This document shows, in pieces, positions 1 to 10,769 of a stretch of DNA of 64,000 bases. The stretch is from Ophiobolus disseminans (taxonomy: Eukaryota > Ascomycota > Dothideomycetes > Pleosporales > Phaeosphaeriaceae). The translations under genes were made by a program, and so were the position numbers. The notes under the pieces are model-generated. The model was given only the letters and a program-made list of their open reading frames with translations, was not told where the DNA came from and did not search any database. The stretch spans positions 1,169,688-1,233,687 of the forward strand of contig MU006229.1 in the NCBI GenBank assembly GCA_010093685.1, in the 5' to 3' direction. Each line of letters begins with the position of its first letter. Position 1 is the stretch's first letter.

Positions 1-1616
1 GCTAAGGTAAAGAGGCTGCTTGCCTTAGGCATTAAGCTACACCGTAGTTAGCTCCTACCTCTACTAACTTATAAGACTAAGCTTAAAGAATATCTAATAG
101 GAGAGCTGTTTAAAGAAGCAGAACGCAACTATTTAGCAAGCTATCAAAAAATAGAATTATAGAGAGAAGTATCCTATGCCTTAATTAGACTAACAGGTCA
201 CTAGGTCCTAGACTATATATAGGTATACACCTATAAGTTTAACAAGGATTATTAATTCCTTAAGTGTAAGGCACGCCTTGTAGTTAGAGGAGACTAACAG
301 AGACAGATCTCTTCCTAAGACACCTATGCAGCTACTCTAGCTAGCAGATTATTTCGCATGCTTATAGCAATTGCAGCTAAGCATAACCTAGAACTTAAGC
401 AATATAACATTACAAACGCATTTGTTTATACCACTATAGATAGGGAAATCTACATAAGGATGCCTAAAGGATAATAGAAGACAGGTATTATCCTTAAGGT
501 CCAAAAGGCCTTATATAGATTGCGTATCTTACCTATGCTCTAGCAGAAGGAGTTTACAACAACTCTTAAAGACCTTAGCTTTACACGCGTCCCTTACGAG
601 CCTTACTGCATAATTAAGAACAGCATTATTATCTTCTTTTATATAGATAACATTATCCTAGCCTATGCTAAATACAAGGCTAAGAAAGCACAACAAGCAG
701 TTAAACTCCTATAGGACAAGTATACTATAACTAGAGAAGAAGATCTCTAATAGTTCCTAGAAGTTAAGGTGATAAGAGATAGAAAGAAAGGACTTATCTA
801 TCTCTTATAAGCTGCATATGTAGACAAAATCTACAGGCTAGTAGATAAACATAAGCTACGCTATGATACACCTATAAGTTCTATTAAACTTAAGCTCTTA
901 AACTTACTGTTAACACCTACTGAGATTAACAGATACTAACGCAAAATTAGGTTACTACTCTTTGCTGCAGTCACCACTAGACTAGACATTGCTTTTGCTA
1001 CCTCACGCTTAGCACGCTTCCTCTTAAACCCCTCCTAAGAGCATTACGATGCCGCAGACCGCGTTCTTCTATACCTATTAGACACAAGGTGGCTAGCACT
1101 TCAGCTTAGAGAAGAAGACACTCTTTAAGTAGCTAGTAATGCATTATTTGCAGACAACACACAAGACAGGAAAAGCTCTTAAGGCTATGCAATTAAGCTC
1201 TTTAATAGCCTTATTACCTAGAGAGCTAGTAAGCAAGACACTGTTACTACATCCACTACTAAGGCAGAACTTCTAGCCCTATCCTAAGTAGCTAAGAAAG
1301 CTCTCTTTACATTACGCCTACTTAAAGAGCTCTAAATCTAGCTTCTATCTAACACAATTACAATTTATTACGATAACATGTAAACTATTAGACTAGTTAT
1401 AAAAGAGATATTAAAGCTTTAAACAAAGCTTAGGCATGTAGACATCTACAACTACTAGATAAGACAGGAGGTTGCAAGTAGAAAGATTACTATAGAATAC
1501 ATTTAATTATCGGAAATAATAGCAGATAGCTTTACTAAGATGTTGCTAGGCAACAAGTAGCTAAACTTCCTTTATTAAGTTAGATTAGTTAAGGTATCAC
1601 TACACAAGGTGACTAA
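1..1616 (+). pseudogene. Ty1/Copia retrotransposon pol remnant (RT and RNase H), RIP-degraded
   Basis: Conceptual translation through many TAG/TAA codons gives a Copia reverse transcriptase: a LKQYNITNAF-type motif and REIYIRMPKG near 390-475, then a YIDN block (YVDD position) near 640-675. RNase H follows near 1150-1290, with an ADNTQDRKSS segment and a TTSTTKAELLALS motif. The 5' part (gag, integrase, 5' LTR) lies outside the window. Most stops sit where Copia proteins have Gln or Trp, as expected from RIP C-to-T changes at CpA. The remnant is cut at 1616 by the gypsy element and resumes after it at 7435. No ORF of useful length survives, so it is inactive. Confidence 0.85.
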
Positions 1617-1965
1617 TGTAAGAGGCTAGGCTAAAGACAGTAGGAAGGCTAGGTTAAACAAAGATAAATTCGATAGAGTCTATCTAGAGCGAGAGAGTAG
1701 ACTAACTTTATAGTAGACTGCTAGCTTCTAGAAGTTTCTACATACATCAGCATTTGTTAGCTGTTAGAGGATTATGTCTTGTTCTAGTTAGTTCCCGGAC
1801 ATTCTAGGACATTCTAGAACATTCTATAATGTTCTAGGACATTTCATAACATTCTAGGACATTCTATAACATTCTATAACATTCTAGGACATTCTATAAT
1901 GTTCTATACTCTTCTATTAAACTAAAGTGACTCTACTAAGGATAGTAGAGGTCTAACCTCTTATA
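1617..1965 (-). repeat. 3' LTR of the gypsy element
   Basis: This copy is the same length as 7081-7429 and clearly homologous, but more AT-rich (TTATA instead of TTACA at its end). It holds the 10-bp periodic TTC/GAA array (about 1781-1915), with one position disturbed near 1841-1850. The left flank is the ACTAA target duplication. Confidence 0.9.
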
Positions 1966-1989
1966 TTACCCCCCCTCTCTAATCTATAT

Positions 1990-4900
1990 GCAGCAGTGTT
2001 ATGTCTGAAGTACTGCTCTTTATCACCTCTCCTAAATCCAGCTAGAAGCTGTTTAGAGTGTTGATTGCGGTATAGAGCAGTGAAGGCTTCCTACTTATCT
2101 AAGGCTATGTTATCTTTAAGATTTTCTACTAGCTTAAAGGTTGTAAGGGCATATCTAGTCTATTTAACCTTAAAGAACAGCCTATTCCTGTAGGTCACTT
2201 CAGCTATAATCTGTTCTACTTCTAATTCTAGTTGTCTATTAACTAGGACAGGTGCTAGTTAAGTGTCGTTATTAGGCTAGCTAGGGAAGGGATCTAAGAA
2301 AGCTAGTCTTAGGCGATCTATATAGAAGACATTGTAGATGCCTAGTAGTGTGTTAAGCCTAACTAAGTGTAGGCTAATAACCTTAATAACTATGTATTTA
2401 GCATTCTCCTAGTTAAGTTTCTTGTTTAGTCTTCTATTTAACAGTTGCTTTCTATAGAAGAGCTAGACTTTGTTATTCACTTGTAGTGTAGGAGGCTTAT
2501 GCCTATACTTGTTTGCCTAACGCTCCTGCTCTTACTGTGCTTTAGCTATTGTAGTTTATACTATGTTAAAAGCATGCTTAAGCTTCTTAACAATTGCCTT
2601 TGCCTTGTTATAATTAGGTCGCAGATGTACTTCTAGCTCTTCTTAGTTTAGTCCTTAAGAGATGTCTAGTTAGATAGGGTCAATATTATAGCTATGTTAA
2701 AGGAAGAAGAGTAAGACCCTTGTTGACCTTGCTTCGCGTCCTTTGATAGCAATTAAGGCTATTAGGAGAAGGTCTACCTAATTGCTCTGTCCCTACCTAA
2801 TAAAGGCACGGAGATAGGCTTTAATAATGCTGTTTATCCTCTTAGTAGATCTATTAGTCTGTAGATGCTATACTGTAGATAAGCGGCGTGTAATGTTTAT
2901 TATCTTAGTTAGGATAGCCTAGAAATAACTAGTAAACTAGGTACCACGGTCGGAGACAATAGCATTAGGTAGCTAGTAGTAGGCAACTACATACTGCAGG
3001 AAGTTGTAAGCAACTGTTTCTGCTCTAGTGTTCTTTAAGAGAATAAGAATAACATCCTTGCTTAACTAATCTGTAACAACAAGAAGTGTTGTACAGCTAT
3101 TGCTTTCTAGCAGTCCTTTAATAAAGTCTATTAAGATCTCTTTCTAGATGCGTTTAGAGAGTAGCAGTAGTTTCAAGAAGCCTTGCAACCTATCTCTCTA
3201 GGGCTTAATACGTCTATAGATATTACAGTTGCGGACAAAGCGACGTATGTTATTAGACATGCTAGGCTAGAAGTAGTCTCTTGCTAGTATCTTGTATGTT
3301 CCTTCTCTTTCTAGGTGTCTAGTAGCTAGTGATGTATGGATTTTATAGATAAGCCTAGTGCGCAAAGGCTTAGAATTAGGCACCTATTTCCTATTGCAGA
3401 AGTATAGGACTAAGTTGTTGTCTGCATAACACTCTAATATTAATGCCTTAAGTCTAAGGTGTGCTAGAAAGCGGCGCTCTCTATCTTTAACATATTAGAG
3501 TGCAGTAGAATACACTAAGTCTTCCTATGTAGCTTGTTTCTAGAGCTCTTCTAGAGCAGTAGGCTCTATAGGTTCTACCTAAGTAGGAAAGGCTCTTAGT
3601 AGAAAAATCCGGCTTAAAAAGGTAATAACAGTATTAGTTAAGTCTACTATCTCTTCTTCTTTAGCAGTAGTAGGCTTAAGAAGCTGTTGATACTAGTGTT
3701 TAAGGCGTGCATCCTCTGCATTTGCAGGTAGGTCTTGTTCCCTTCTTGAGAGAGCATCTGCTCTTTTATTTAGCTTTCTAGGTCGATATTAAAGCGTGAT
3801 GTTATAGCGTTCTAGTAGGATTAACTATCTAATCTGCCTTTTATTAAGCTTTCTTAGCTTAGTAAAGTACTCTAGGTTCTTGTAGTCTGTTAGGACAGTG
3901 AACTTAGTGACTGTCCTAAGTTTAGAGTCCTATTCCTCTAGGCAGCGTATAATAGCTAGCATCTCTTTGTTATAAATCTTATAGTTGCATTTATAAGAGT
4001 TGTTCTTGCGTAAGAAGTAGGCACAGGGCCTAAGAACTCTCTTCTCATTATACTAGGAAAGTACTCCTCTAACTGCATAGCTAGATAAGTCTATCTCTAC
4101 TACTATTTCCCTATCTAGATAGAAATAAGCTAGAATAGGCTCACTAATAAAGACAGCCTTAAGTTTGTTAAAGGCTTCTTGTTCTTCTTAGGTCTAGCGC
4201 TAGGTAACATCTCTAGTAAGTCTAGTAAGAGGTGCTGCAGTGTTAGCAAAATCCTAGATAAATCTGCAGTAGAAGTTTGCAAATCCTAAGAAGCTGCGTA
4301 CGCCTTTAACTAATATAGGTGCTTTCTAGTTAGTAATAGCCTTAATCTTCTAAGGATCTATAAGCAGTCCCTTCTCTATGTCGATAATAAATCCTAGGTA
4401 CTTAGTAGACTTAACTTCAAATTCACACTTCTTAATGTCTAGCTAGAGTCTAGCCTCTCTAAGGATATCTAGAACCTTGTTAACATAGGCGCGGTGTTCC
4501 TAGAGGGAGCTATTAGTGTATATTAGAATATTATCTAGGTAGGCGGATACAAACTCATCTAAGAACTAACGTAAGACCTAGTTGATATAGCGTTGAAAGG
4601 TGCTAGAAGAGCTAACTATACTAAATAAAGTGACTAGCCACTTATATAGCCCAAAGCGTGTGCGGAAAGCAGTGAGCTATTTATCCTCTTCTTGAATGCG
4701 TATCTTGTAGAAAGCCGCAATAACATCTAGCTTAGTATACTACTTAGCCTTGCAGATATTGTTTAATGTCTTATAGATAAGAGGTAGAGGGTATCTATTC
4801 TTCTTAGTGATTGCATTAAGGGCGCGGTAGTCAATGCATATGCGTAGGCCTCCTCCTAGTTTCTTTGCAAAGAGAACTAGGGCTGCAGCAGAAGAGCTGC

Positions 4901-5640
4901 TAACCCTAATAAATCTCTTATCTAGTAGTGATGTAAGTTCTTTGCGGAGCACTAGTAACTCATCTCTAGACATATTGTAGAGAGGGCCCTATAGTATTTA
5001 CAGACTCTTTCTATCTTCTTTAATAAGCTTAATGCAGTAGTCTACTCTAGGGCGGTGTAGAGAGAGCTTAGCAGCTTGGTTTGGATCAAAGACTAGCAGC
5101 TAGTAGCGGTAGCTTAGTGGTAGAAGGTCTTTAATCTGCTCTAAGCTTAATTGTGCTTTAGGAGCTAGAGCCTTCTAGATGTCTGCTATAGAGGCAGCAA
5201 ATACACTAACAGACTTGTCTTTCTTAGATGCTTAAATATATCTCTGCATAGCTACTGCAGAGATCTCCTAGACTATTAGTGTAGGAGGTAGTTCTTCTTT
5301 CTTGCTGCGGAGGCGGATACAGGTCCTTTCTAAGTAGATAAAGATTAACTTCTTTGCTAGTGCAATAGTAACATTGTGTCTATTAAACTAGGAGCGTCTA
5401 AGCAAGATATTAAAACTAAGGTAAGTGTTCTCTATTATGTATCCCTATCCTATGCGTGTATATCCTTTAATATTGTATGTAAAGTGGTAAGCTTGCCTAA
5501 TAGTTCTAGTTCCTTCTACTTCTTAGAGGGTCCTTAGAGTAGGTAAATTAATGCACTAGAGTTTAGCTTTCTAGGCAAAGTGGGCGCTTACTAGAGTATA
5601 TGTTAAGCAACTAGAATCTAGTATTATAGATGCATAGTGA
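1990..5640 (-). pseudogene. gypsy pol remnant: protease region, RT, RNase H, integrase
   Basis: Read on the minus strand through stops. RT is clearest at 4973-4740 (DYRALNAITKKNRYPLPLI), followed by AYLDNILIY near 4527-4546 (YLDD position). RNase H follows with EIDLSSYAVRGVLS and NKEMLAIIRCLEEW-like segments. An integrase HHCC zinc-finger region lies near 3340-3220 (HTSLATRHLEREGTY, then FVRNCNIYRRIKP). The DDE core includes LIDFIKGL and ASDRGT-like blocks down to about 2650. Order PR-RT-RH-IN identifies Ty3/gypsy. Dozens of TAG/TAA codons make it non-functional. Confidence 0.88.
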
Positions 5641-5689
5641 GTGTAATTAATAAGCATATATACAGTAATTGGTTTTGCTTTCATATAGA

Positions 5690-6760
5690 GTTGAAATAAG
5701 CGCTAGTTTTGCTTTATCCTTAAAGCCTTCTCCTTATGCTCCTGCTAGTGACTTTAAGCAGGAGCTACTCTTTTTCCAACTTAGGATCCTCCTCTTCTAG
5801 CTGTAGCATCTCTACAATCTTTGTAGTTGCAACAGTAGTAGGAGAAGAGCGACGTGCAGGAGCATAAGAGCAAGAGCTAATAATATGTCTAGAAGCTCCA
5901 CAGCGTATACACAAGCGGTTGTTCCTACGTCTCTAAATCTTATTCTTGCTCACCCACTTAGCGCGTTAATTTCCTAGGGATTGAGCGGCATAAGTGTGTG
6001 TAGGTTCCTAATCTATTGCTTCTTTAGAGCTGTCTTGCTGCATATAGCGTTATTGCGCTTATTCTTTCTATAGTGCTTTAATTGCATCTAGTCTTAACCT
6101 AATAGTCTAAAGTAGGGAAGTAAATCCTCTATACTTAGTAGGGACTAGAAAGACGCTAACTAGTCTCTCCTGCATAGCATAGCTTATAGCATTCTCTAGG
6201 AGTAAGATCTTAATAGTGTTATTAAATAACAATACTCTAGCGTTTGCTAGCTTAGTCTTAAAGCGTAGTAGAAACCGGGCAAAAGACTTATGTGTCCTCT
6301 GCTTGATAGAGTAGACATTAGATAGGGCTTTCTTCTGTCGGTTAGGGTCGCTGTATGTGCTAGCTAAGTAATCTAGTAGTTAGGAGCCTAAACTATTCTC
6401 CTCCTCTTCCTTAGCTCTAACAAAAGCTAAGCACATGTTCTAGGCATTGCTGCGTAGTCTAGCAAAGATGTAGCGCAGCTAATCTATGTCTGACCTAATA
6501 CTTCTGCTATTAGTCTTAATTTTGTTTCTTGCTTTAATTTCCTATCTATTCTATTTAGAGCGTGTTCTATCAAACTCTAAGAGCTGTAGCAGTTTCTCCT
6601 TCCTTTTCTTAGACTAGGGTGCATTAAGGCTTTGTTGCAGAGCATTCTAGAGGCCTTGCATAGTCTGTTAATTAATAGCATTGCTTTAAACCATTTGCTG
6701 CATAAAAGCGTAGAAGGTTTGCTCTATAGTTAGAGGAGCATTTGCAGCATTGCTGCTGTT
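5690..6760 (-). pseudogene. gypsy gag remnant with CCHC zinc knuckle
   Basis: Minus-strand translation gives a retrotransposon gag-like region (RSDIDQLRYIFARL, KRTHKSFARFLLRFK type segments). It ends in a CX2CX4HX4C zinc knuckle, CIRCGASRHIISSC, at 5870-5911. It precedes pol in element sense and is interrupted by RIP stops. Confidence 0.8.
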
Positions 6761-7080
6761 AGCTATTTGCTTAGGTTCTTCTATAGTATGTTCTATTGTG
6801 TCTAGTGATTCTAGTGATTCTAGTAATTCTAGTGATTCTAGTGATTATCAATATTTCCGTTGTTGCCTAGTGGCTCCGTTAGTGTCTAATAATTCCGTTA
6901 ATGTCTAATGATTTTGTTATGTGCTTATGCAGGTGTTTAACCGTAGAGGTCCCTGCAGTGGCGTTCTTGTATTCCGTTGTATTGCTCTCGCAATTGTTCT
7001 GTTGTATTGCTTTCGCAATTCTGTTGTAGAGCACTAGGGGATAGCTACACTAGCTACTTAAGTGATTAATCGAATTCAAA

Positions 7081-7429
7081 TGTAAGGGGCTAGGCTGAAG
7101 ACAGTAGGAAGGCTAGGTTAAACAAAGATGAATTCGATAGAGTCTATCTAGAGCGAGAGAGCAGACTGACTTTATAGCAGACTGCTAGCTTCTAGAAGTT
7201 TCTACATACATCAGCATTTGTCAGCTGTTAGAGGATTATGTCTTGTTCTAGTTAGTTCCCGGACATTCCAGGACATTCTAGGACATTCCATAATGTTCTA
7301 GGACATTCTATGACATTCTAGGACATTCTATAACATTCTAGGACATTCTAGGACATTCTATGATGTTCTATGCTCTTCTATTGAACCGAAGTGACTCCAC
7401 TGAGGATAGCAGAGGTCTAACCTCTTACA
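7081..7429 (-). repeat. 5' LTR of the gypsy element
   Basis: Starts TGTAAGGGGC and ends CCTCTTACA on the plus strand, 349 bp. It contains 14 TTC triplets in exact 10-bp register from 7241 to 7380 (GAA on the element's sense strand). It is followed by the ACTAA target duplication at 7430-7434. It is less RIP-mutated than the left LTR. Confidence 0.92.
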
Positions 7430-7434
7430 ACTAA

Positions 7435-7708
7435 GGAGGCACTATTAGAAGAACTTTAAGCAAAACTTAAGGACCTTATCATCACCTAAGGTTACTAGCT
7501 TGCAAATACATCTAAGCTAAGGGGGTGTGTTAGATATCAGGGGTGCTGTAAGGCTACTAACACTAAAAGAAACAGGAGGGGCGGGCACAAGCGCCTTGGC
7601 ACACTAGTACTAGATCTAACACCTAGTTAAACTCCGCACTTGACCGGGGAACACCACAACAGAACATTATCATCATCAATTTATCTTATCTATTATCGGG
7701 TTCTAATA
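7435..7708 (+). repeat. 3' end of the Copia element: polypurine tract and 3' LTR
   Basis: The sequence resumes the Copia element after the gypsy insertion. A purine-rich tract with a run of G (7519-7527) is followed by a TGTTAG start at 7528. The LTR-like stretch runs about 181 bp to TTCTAATA at 7701-7708; the terminal TA may be a RIP-altered CA. The matching 5' LTR is outside the window, so the right end is inferred from the TG...(C/T)A pattern only. Confidence 0.55.
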
Positions 7709-8276
7709 CCTTATTAAATCTGATAGGCACGTAGATTAGAAAAGGACTATAAGAATGAGGAGGAACGGCTAGAGAACCTTCAGATGAAGGACTTAAGGGC
7801 TAAGGCAAAGCTTATTACTTAGGAGCGTACCCGTATTACTTAAGAAGAGCGGGTAAAGAAGGAGGAGCGGAGGGCTTAGGAGAAAGCTAAAAAAGCTGCT
7901 GCACGCAAGGCTCTCAAACACCAACGCAACGCAGGAAAAGCTATAAAATTAGCCTAATTGGACAAGCGTAAGGCCTTAAAGCCTCCTTGCCAGCCTTAGC
8001 CAAAAAAAAAGACGCGTAGGTGGTGTTGCTGGGGGTGGTGCTGCTGCCTAGCCTAAATCAGCACCTACACCCACACTGACTCGTCGCGGCCGAACTATTA
8101 ATACTCTAGGAAGGTTTAGATAACTCAAATTGTAGAGCTACTCCTCTAGAATAATACCTTAGAAAAACTCGCAATAATAGCTTTAGTACGTGGCTTAATA
8201 ACTTCATGCTTGCAACGTTGCAATATTGGTAGAGTGCGGCGTTACGCGAACTGCGGCATTACGCGACCCTCCTCGG
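7709..8276 (+). mobile_element. 3' fragment of a pogo/Fot1-like transposon (copy A)
   Basis: Translation through stops gives the charged, Lys/Glu/Arg-rich C-terminal tail typical of fungal pogo transposases (KNEEERLENLQMKDLRAKAK, EERRA-EKAKKAAARKALKH). The right end, about 8237-8276, matches the terminal repeat of the element at 10688-15266 (GGCATTACGCGA, ACCTCGG-like) and is followed by TA at 8277-8278. The 5' part was replaced by the Copia insertion at its left. The next 250 bp (8279-8528) carry GATCGCGT/TACGGTA-rich sequence with no recognisable gene. Confidence 0.7.
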
Positions 8277-8528
8277 TACGCGATCGCGTGCATTACGTGA
8301 TCGCGTACGGTAACCTACGGTATGCCGCCATGCTGCTCTGCAGAACCTTGCAAGATCCTCTTCAACTCGTACTAGCTTCATCGACACATGCGCGACACGA
8401 CTTTTGCTTAGAAGAGCTGATAGCAACTGCAATCCTGTATACACAACCTTGTTTCGTACTCAGCGTACATGTGGGTCTACGAGAAGCTAGAATAGCGCGA
8501 CAGCTACCGGTATCCATGCGTTAACTTA

Positions 8529-10659
8529 CCATGCATGACGGGTTAATGCACGCGATAGGTCAATGCACGCTCACCCTGCAACAACACCAAAAATCTAGTA
8601 CTTTAACACGCAATAACTCCATCAATATAAGCTCAATTGAGGCTGCGCTTGCAGCTATTAAAGCGCTAGAGCTAGGAGAAGAGATCTGCTATACAAAAAT
8701 TGCACAATAGTATAGAGTTAGTTGCTCTACGCTTAGCTAAAGGCACCGTAGCTAAACTACCTTGCAAACAGCTAGTGCAGCAGAACATCAAAATCTCCAC
8801 CCCTAGGAAGAGCTGGAGCTCCTACGCTATATTGAGCGCCTTACAAGGCAAGGCCTACCTTCTACACGGCCTATGATACGACGCTTTGCCTCAGAGATAG
8901 CTAGAAAGGAGCTGGGCGTACACTAGGTTGATCAATATATTAAGCAACACTAGGTTAATCCTATCTCACGCTAGGCAACTAGTATCGATCGTTCACCTTA
9001 CTAGGCTGACTCTTAGTTAAAATACAGCCTCTACTTTGAGCTCCTACGCAGTAAGCTCAGCTAGTACAATATAGAGCCTTGCAATATGTACAATATAGAT
9101 AAGAAAGGCTTTATGCTAGGAGTACTTAGTTGCTCAAAGCGGGTATTCAGCAGGAGGCTATACGAGGAGGGGAAGATCAAGGCTCACATTTAGGATGGCA
9201 ATCAAGAGTGGATAACGCTGCTAGCCTGTATATGCGCCAATGGATCTTGCCTTGAGCTAAGCCTCATATATCAGTCAGCCTTAGGCTCGCTCTAGGACTC
9301 GTGGCTGCAGGCCTTTGATCCTGAAGATCATTGAGCTCGCTTTGCCTCCTTACCCTTAGGCTGGACGAACAATGAGATAGGCCTAGCCTAGCTTAAACAA
9401 GTGTTTGGTTGCTCTACAAAGCCGAAGGCTAGGCGGAGCTATTGACTACTTATCCTTGATAGCCATGGATCTCACCTTACAATGGATTTCATCGAGTACT
9501 GCAATAGGAATAGGATACTTCTCGCAATCTATCCTCCTCACTCAACCCACACGCTCTAGCCGCTTAACGTTGTTATGTTTAAGCCTCTCTCCTCTGCTTA
9601 CTCAGGCTAGGTAGCAGCCTTTATAGAGAGGTGCTAAGGGCTCACTTCAATAAGCAAGAGAGACTTCTATCCTATGCTTATGGCTGCCTGGGAGGCTTTG
9701 TTCAAGGAGGAGACTATACTTAAGGCCTTTGAGGCAACTGGCCTCTTACCTCTCTAGCTAGAGGTGATACTCAAGAAAGTCAATAGCCAGCCTATACAGG
9801 GCAGCTTGAGCGATAGCGACTTCTTAGCATTAAGCGCCTCTGATTAGAGGAAGATTAGGCAGCTGGTTAATCACGCTGTTGCTGATAGAGATTAGAGAAA
9901 GCTCTTAAAGCTTAACTAAACAATTCACTAACTATTAGTTAGATTAGTACTAGCTGAGCATGAGAATGTAAGACTCAAGGAGGCTCTTATTAATGAGAGG
10001 CAGCGTAGAAAGCAAGGCAAAGCTCTGCCTCTAGAGGCAGAGGAGGAGTATCGCAGTGGGGCTGTATTCTGGTCCCTAAGGAGAGTGAAGGAGGCACGTG
10101 ATTGCCAGCACTAACAGGGGCTTGAGGAGGAGCAACGACAATAGCAGAAAGCTAAGGCAGCTTGCCTACGTGAGGAGAAGAGGCAGGAGAAGTTTTAGGT
10201 AGCTTAACAGAGGCGTGAAGCAAGGACAGCAAGTCAATTAATAAAGCAGGAGGAGAAAGCTTGTAATGCTGCTAATTAAGCCTTAAGACAGGCAGCTTGT
10301 AGGACTCAACAACAAATCCAGCAAGATCAAAAAATTGCCTAAAGAGGCAAGAGGAGACGCCTTAAGGCACCTACTAAGGCAGGTCTAGAAAAAAGAGTAG
10401 CTATGCAGCATGCGGGTAGTAGTGAGGCCTTAGGTGCTGCAGCAGGCCTACCACCATCTCAATCACGACACAGCTAAGCAATTAAACTCCTAGCAAAATA
10501 TAGATAGCTATATATATTAGTTGATGCCTATAGAGCTTAGCACTAAAAAATATTACGATAATAGCAATTGTATGTAGCTCAGTAATCTTATGTATAAGTG
10601 CTGTTTTGGTAGGGTAAGCGTGCATTGACCCGTCGCGTGCATTGACCCGTCACGCATGG
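8529..10659 (+). mobile_element. Complete pogo/Fot1-like DNA transposon (copy B)
   Basis: Inverted terminal repeats of about 45 bp: 8529-8577 (CCATGCATGACGGGT...) and the complement at 10614-10659. They differ mainly by C/T and G/A changes. TA flanks both ends (8527-8528 and 10660-10661), the Tc1/mariner-superfamily target. One degraded transposase fills the interior. Length 2131 bp. Confidence 0.85.
8615..10540 (+). pseudogene. pogo-like transposase, copy B, RIP-degraded
   Basis: Domain order by conceptual translation: N-terminal psq-type helix-turn-helix (IEAALAAIKALELGEEICYT) and CENP-B/Tc5-like DNA-binding segment (LLRYIERLTRQGLPSTR). The DDE_1 core follows with MYNIDKKGFMLGV, ANGSCLELSLIYQSA, LILDSHGSHLTMDFIEYC and YPPHSTHTLQPLNV. 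The C-terminal tail is long, charged and coiled-coil-like. About 25 in-frame TAG/TAA replace Gln or Trp, and few frameshifts are needed. Inactivation is mostly by RIP rather than indels. Confidence 0.85.
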
Positions 10660-10769
10660 TAGCGACCCGCGCACGGGCATACTAGTACCGAGGTGGGTCG
10701 CGTAATGCCCGCAGTCGCGTAATGCCCCGCCCTAACATCACAACACTATAACAGCTATAACTTCAACAC

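Larger units (their letters stand above)
1617..7429 (-). mobile_element. Full-length Ty3/gypsy LTR retrotransposon inserted in the Copia remnant
   Basis: Two 349-bp direct repeats (1617-1965 and 7081-7429), each beginning TGTAAG and ending TTATA or TTACA, bound an internal region of 5115 bp. The 5-bp target ACTAA occurs at 1612-1616 and again at 7430-7434, so this is one insertion event. Coding sense is the minus strand: gag lies near the right LTR, pol toward the left one. A polypurine tract (run of A/G with seven G on the minus strand, 1967-1982) abuts the left LTR, which is therefore the 3' LTR. All coding capacity is broken by RIP-type stops. Confidence 0.92.

Noticed and set aside
8210..8524. 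104-codon ORF in the transposon block
   Set aside because: It spans a pogo terminal repeat and spacer, with no motif.
9405..9614. 69-codon ORF inside pogo B
   Set aside because: Out of frame with the transposase, whose DDE motif LILDSHGSH covers the same bases.
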